Of a stretch of 40,079 bases of DNA, positions 38,744 to 40,079 are shown piece after piece. Both the position numbers and the translations under genes were made by a program. Under the pieces are notes generated by a model, which saw nothing but the letters and a program-made list of their open reading frames with translations, was not told the DNA's origin and searched no databases. The DNA lies in assembly GCF_009695905.1 (NCBI RefSeq), contig NZ_VUNA01000018.1, forward strand, positions 1-40,079, in the 5' to 3' direction. Positions within the stretch are counted from its first letter, which is position 1. Each line of letters opens with the position of its first letter. The stretch is from Mogibacterium kristiansenii (GTDB lineage Bacteria; Bacillota; Clostridia; Peptostreptococcales; Anaerovoracaceae).

Positions 38744-38766
38744 GAATTTTCTTTGACACTGTCTCC
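38730..38766. promoter_or_regulatory. Inverted repeat over the ylxM -35 box
   Basis: Arms of 14 bp (38730-38743 with 38753-38766) match at 12 positions; the inner GTGTCAA/TTGACAC part is perfect. It may be the terminator of map, with the ylxM -35 built into it, or an operator. In plus-strand RNA all 14 positions pair, two as G-U, but no rightward gene precedes it. Confidence 0.45.
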
Positions 38767-38850
38767 CTCTTTTTCCGTTGAATATTTCTGTTGGGATCCG
38801 CCCATGTGTGAAGGCTTTGCCGTGTCGGTTGGGGCTCCGCCCGCCTTGCG

Positions 38851-39723
38851 CTAGTACGCTAAAATCTCGTACCCGTCTTCGGTGATGAGCACCTGAATCT
38901 CCCACTGTGCCGACGGCTTTCCGTCTCTGGTGTACACGGTCCAGCCGTTATCTTTATCCGTGTAAACCTGCGGTTTTCCCAGGTTGATCATCGGCTCGAT
39001 GGTGAAAATCATGCCCGGTGCCATAACCATCTCCGTGCCTTTTTTTGTGGTAAAACCAACCCACGGATCTTCGTGGAACTCGAGGCCGCAGCCGTGACCG
39101 CCGATTTCCCGAACCACGCTGTAGCCCTGGGATTTGGCAAAATCATTGATAGCCTGTCCCATGTCGCCCAGGTAACCCCACGGCTTCACCTGCTCCAGTC
39201 CGATTTCAATGGCTTTGTGGACATCCTCCACCAGCTTGCGGTTCTCCGGAGCGACGTTTCCGATGCAGAACATCCGGGAGGAATCGGAATAATATCCGTC
39301 CAAAATCGTGGATACGTCCACGTTGATGATATCTCCGTCCTTCAATATTACATCCTCGGAAGGGATGCCGTGGCACACCTCCTCATTGATGGAGGTACAC
39401 ACGCTCTTCGGAAAACCTTCGTAGTCCAGCGGTGCCGGAATTCCGCCCCGCTTGGTGGTCTCGTCGTACACCCATTTATCAATTTCCGCAGTGCTGATGC
39501 CTTCCCGAATATGTTCCGCCACATAATCCAGCACCGCAATGTTCACCTGCGCGCTCTTGCGAATTCCCTCTATTTCATCCGGTGTCTTGATAATGTCCCG
39601 GCTTGGAACCACTGCCCCCATATCGTATAATTCTTCCAATTTACGGTCGAACTCGTAATGGCATTTCTTGTATTTCTTTCCGCTGCCGCACCAGCACGGA
39701 TCATTTCTTCCCCAATCCGTCAT
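38851..39723 (-). CDS. map: Methionine aminopeptidase with N-terminal SEC-C motif
   Basis: Removes the initiator methionine from nascent proteins; dinuclear metalloenzyme. 290 residues: an N-terminal SEC-C zinc motif (GRNDPCWCGSGKKYKKCH; Cys10, Cys12, Cys21, His22) joined to a type I catalytic domain. Metal ligands Asp136, Asp147, His210, Glu243 and Glu275 and the active-site His118 are all present. Start at 39723 (MTDWGR) follows AGAGGAGAC; the frame continues upstream through the promoter. SEC-C forms of map are known in Clostridia and may help ribosome association (inference). Confidence 0.96.
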   Translation of the reverse strand: MTDWGRNDPCWCGSGKKYKKCHYEFDRKLEELYDMGAVVPSRDIIKTPDEIEGIRKSAQVNIAVLDYVAEHIREGISTAEIDKWVYDETTKRGGIPAPLDYEGFPKSVCTSINEEVCHGIPSEDVILKDGDIINVDVSTILDGYYSDSSRMFCIGNVAPENRKLVEDVHKAIEIGLEQVKPWGYLGDMGQAINDFAKSQGYSVVREIGGHGCGLEFHEDPWVGFTTKKGTEMVMAPGMIFTIEPMINLGKPQVYTDKDNGWTVYTRDGKPSAQWEIQVLITEDGYEILAY

Positions 39724-39756
39724 CTTGTTGTCTCCTCTCAGTTTTTTACACTTATA

Positions 39757-39784
39757 ATTGTACACCAATTGCAATTTTTTTCAA
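39757..39784 (-). promoter_or_regulatory. Promoter of map
   Basis: Minus-strand -35 TTGAAA (39779-39784), 16-bp spacer, -10 TACAAT (39757-39762), 34 bp before the start codon. Confidence 0.5.
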
Positions 39785-39828
39785 GGTAGATATGTCTAAT
39801 AACAGGAAAAATAGCGGCTCTATAAGGA

Positions 39829-39867
39829 AAGGAACAGCGCCGGCCGCAAGGCTCGGTGCTGTTCCTT
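39829..39867 (-). terminator. Hairpin downstream of the 5S rRNA gene
   Basis: A 13-bp stem with one mismatch or G-U pair (39829-39841 with 39855-39867) about 33 bp beyond the 5S 3' end. Between them the minus strand has TTTTTTCTTTTTTT immediately after the 5S gene, so termination may start at that T run with this hairpin as back-up. Confidence 0.6.
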
Positions 39868-39899
39868 CATCATTCACATATTTCCAAAAAAAGAAAAAA

Positions 39900-40013
39900 C
39901 CGGCGACTTCCTAATTTCCCAGGCAGCTTCCCGCCAAGTATCTTCAGCGCTGGAGAGCTTAACTTCTGTGTTCGGGATGGGAACAGGTGTATCCTCTCTG
40001 CTATAATCACCGG
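39900..40013 (-). rRNA. rrf: 5S ribosomal RNA
   Basis: Read on the minus strand, the sequence runs from CCGGTGATTATAGC to AGTCGCCGG and contains the universal segments CCCATCCCGAACACAG and AAGCTC. The two ends (CCGGTGA... and ...TCGCCGG) form helix I. About 114 nt, with ends uncertain by a few bases. It is the last gene of an rRNA operon entering from the right edge. Confidence 0.95.
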
Positions 40014-40079
40014 ATTTTCCTTATTTGTTTTTTTGAAGGCTGTACCTTCAAAACTGAATAATATCTACTGGCCATCTAA
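40014..40079 (-). other. 23S-5S spacer of an rRNA operon
   Basis: This is the 66 bp upstream of 5S on the minus strand. It contains TTTTGAAGG and CCTTCAAAA (about 40034-40056) as a 9-bp inverted repeat, of the kind that forms processing stems in rRNA precursors. The 23S gene is beyond the right edge. Confidence 0.6.

Noticed and set aside
1-40079. tRNA genes, SRP RNA, transposases or prophage genes
   Set aside because: Looked for in the intergenic gaps and among frames; none was recognised. Short RNAs without known motifs could still be missed by eye.

Overview
The window is a chromosomal segment of a Gram-positive anaerobe, most likely a member of the Clostridia of intermediate G+C. The grounds are gene order and gene forms rather than a species match: a two-gene transketolase, PcrA and AddA, a POT peptide transporter, a hexameric-type glutamate dehydrogenase, the yggS(ylmE)-sepF-yggT(ylmG)-divIVA-lspA-rluD cluster, the ylxM-ffh-rpsP-khpA-rimM-trmD operon, AGGAGG-type ribosome binding sites, and near-consensus TTGACA/TATAAT promoters. 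Both ends lie in ribosomal RNA operons transcribed leftwards. The left end holds two consecutive perfect-consensus promoters and the start of an rRNA leader; the right end holds a complete 5S gene and the start of its 23S spacer. The segment therefore spans the interval between two rrn loci, and most genes share their leftward direction.

Layout. 1-323: rRNA promoters P1 and P2. 324-2120: ndk and a DUF815 ATPase. 2376-3005: a rightward gene of unknown function. 3170-4525: a POT-family peptide transporter with a long structured leader and an operator-like palindrome. 4859-12434: the leftward run pcrA-ligA-mgtE-transketolase (two genes), with stop/start overlaps inside the pcrA-ligA and transketolase pairs. 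12799-14145: gdhA. 14386-17880: addA without an adjacent addB. 18000-20476: gpmI and a YitT-family membrane protein. 20534-21018: a non-coding palindromic element. 21019-21231: a small membrane protein. 21319-25049: a TetR regulator, an acidic unknown protein, a fused shikimate dehydrogenase-shikimate kinase, and chorismate synthase. 25188-27116: rpoZ, gmk, yicC. 27246-28958: rqcH. 28959-29635: a non-coding region with four near-identical hairpin repeats. 29636-35015: flavin reductase, rluD, lspA, divIVA, yggT, sepF, yggS and a HlyD-like protein. 35104-38706: trmD, rimM, khpA, rpsP, ffh, ylxM. 38851-39723: map.

How the genes fit together. Most of the content is housekeeping: DNA repair (pcrA, ligA, addA), central carbon metabolism (transketolase, gpmI), aromatic amino acid synthesis, ribosome and membrane-targeting functions, and division-site organisation. 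gdhA and the peptide transporter use AGA for almost every arginine, like the ribosomal protein gene rpsP, whereas most neighbours use CGN. This suggests very high expression of peptide uptake and glutamate catabolism and fits an amino-acid-fermenting lifestyle (inference).

The least explained parts are the 286-bp palindromic element at 20588-20873, which contains three 38-bp TTCACGC/GCGTGAA modules; the tandem 86-bp repeats at 29221-29602; two promoters placed so close to the start codon (rqcH, ylxM) that the transcripts should be leaderless or nearly so; and the leader of the peptide transporter. No tRNA gene, CRISPR array, prophage or transposase gene was seen.
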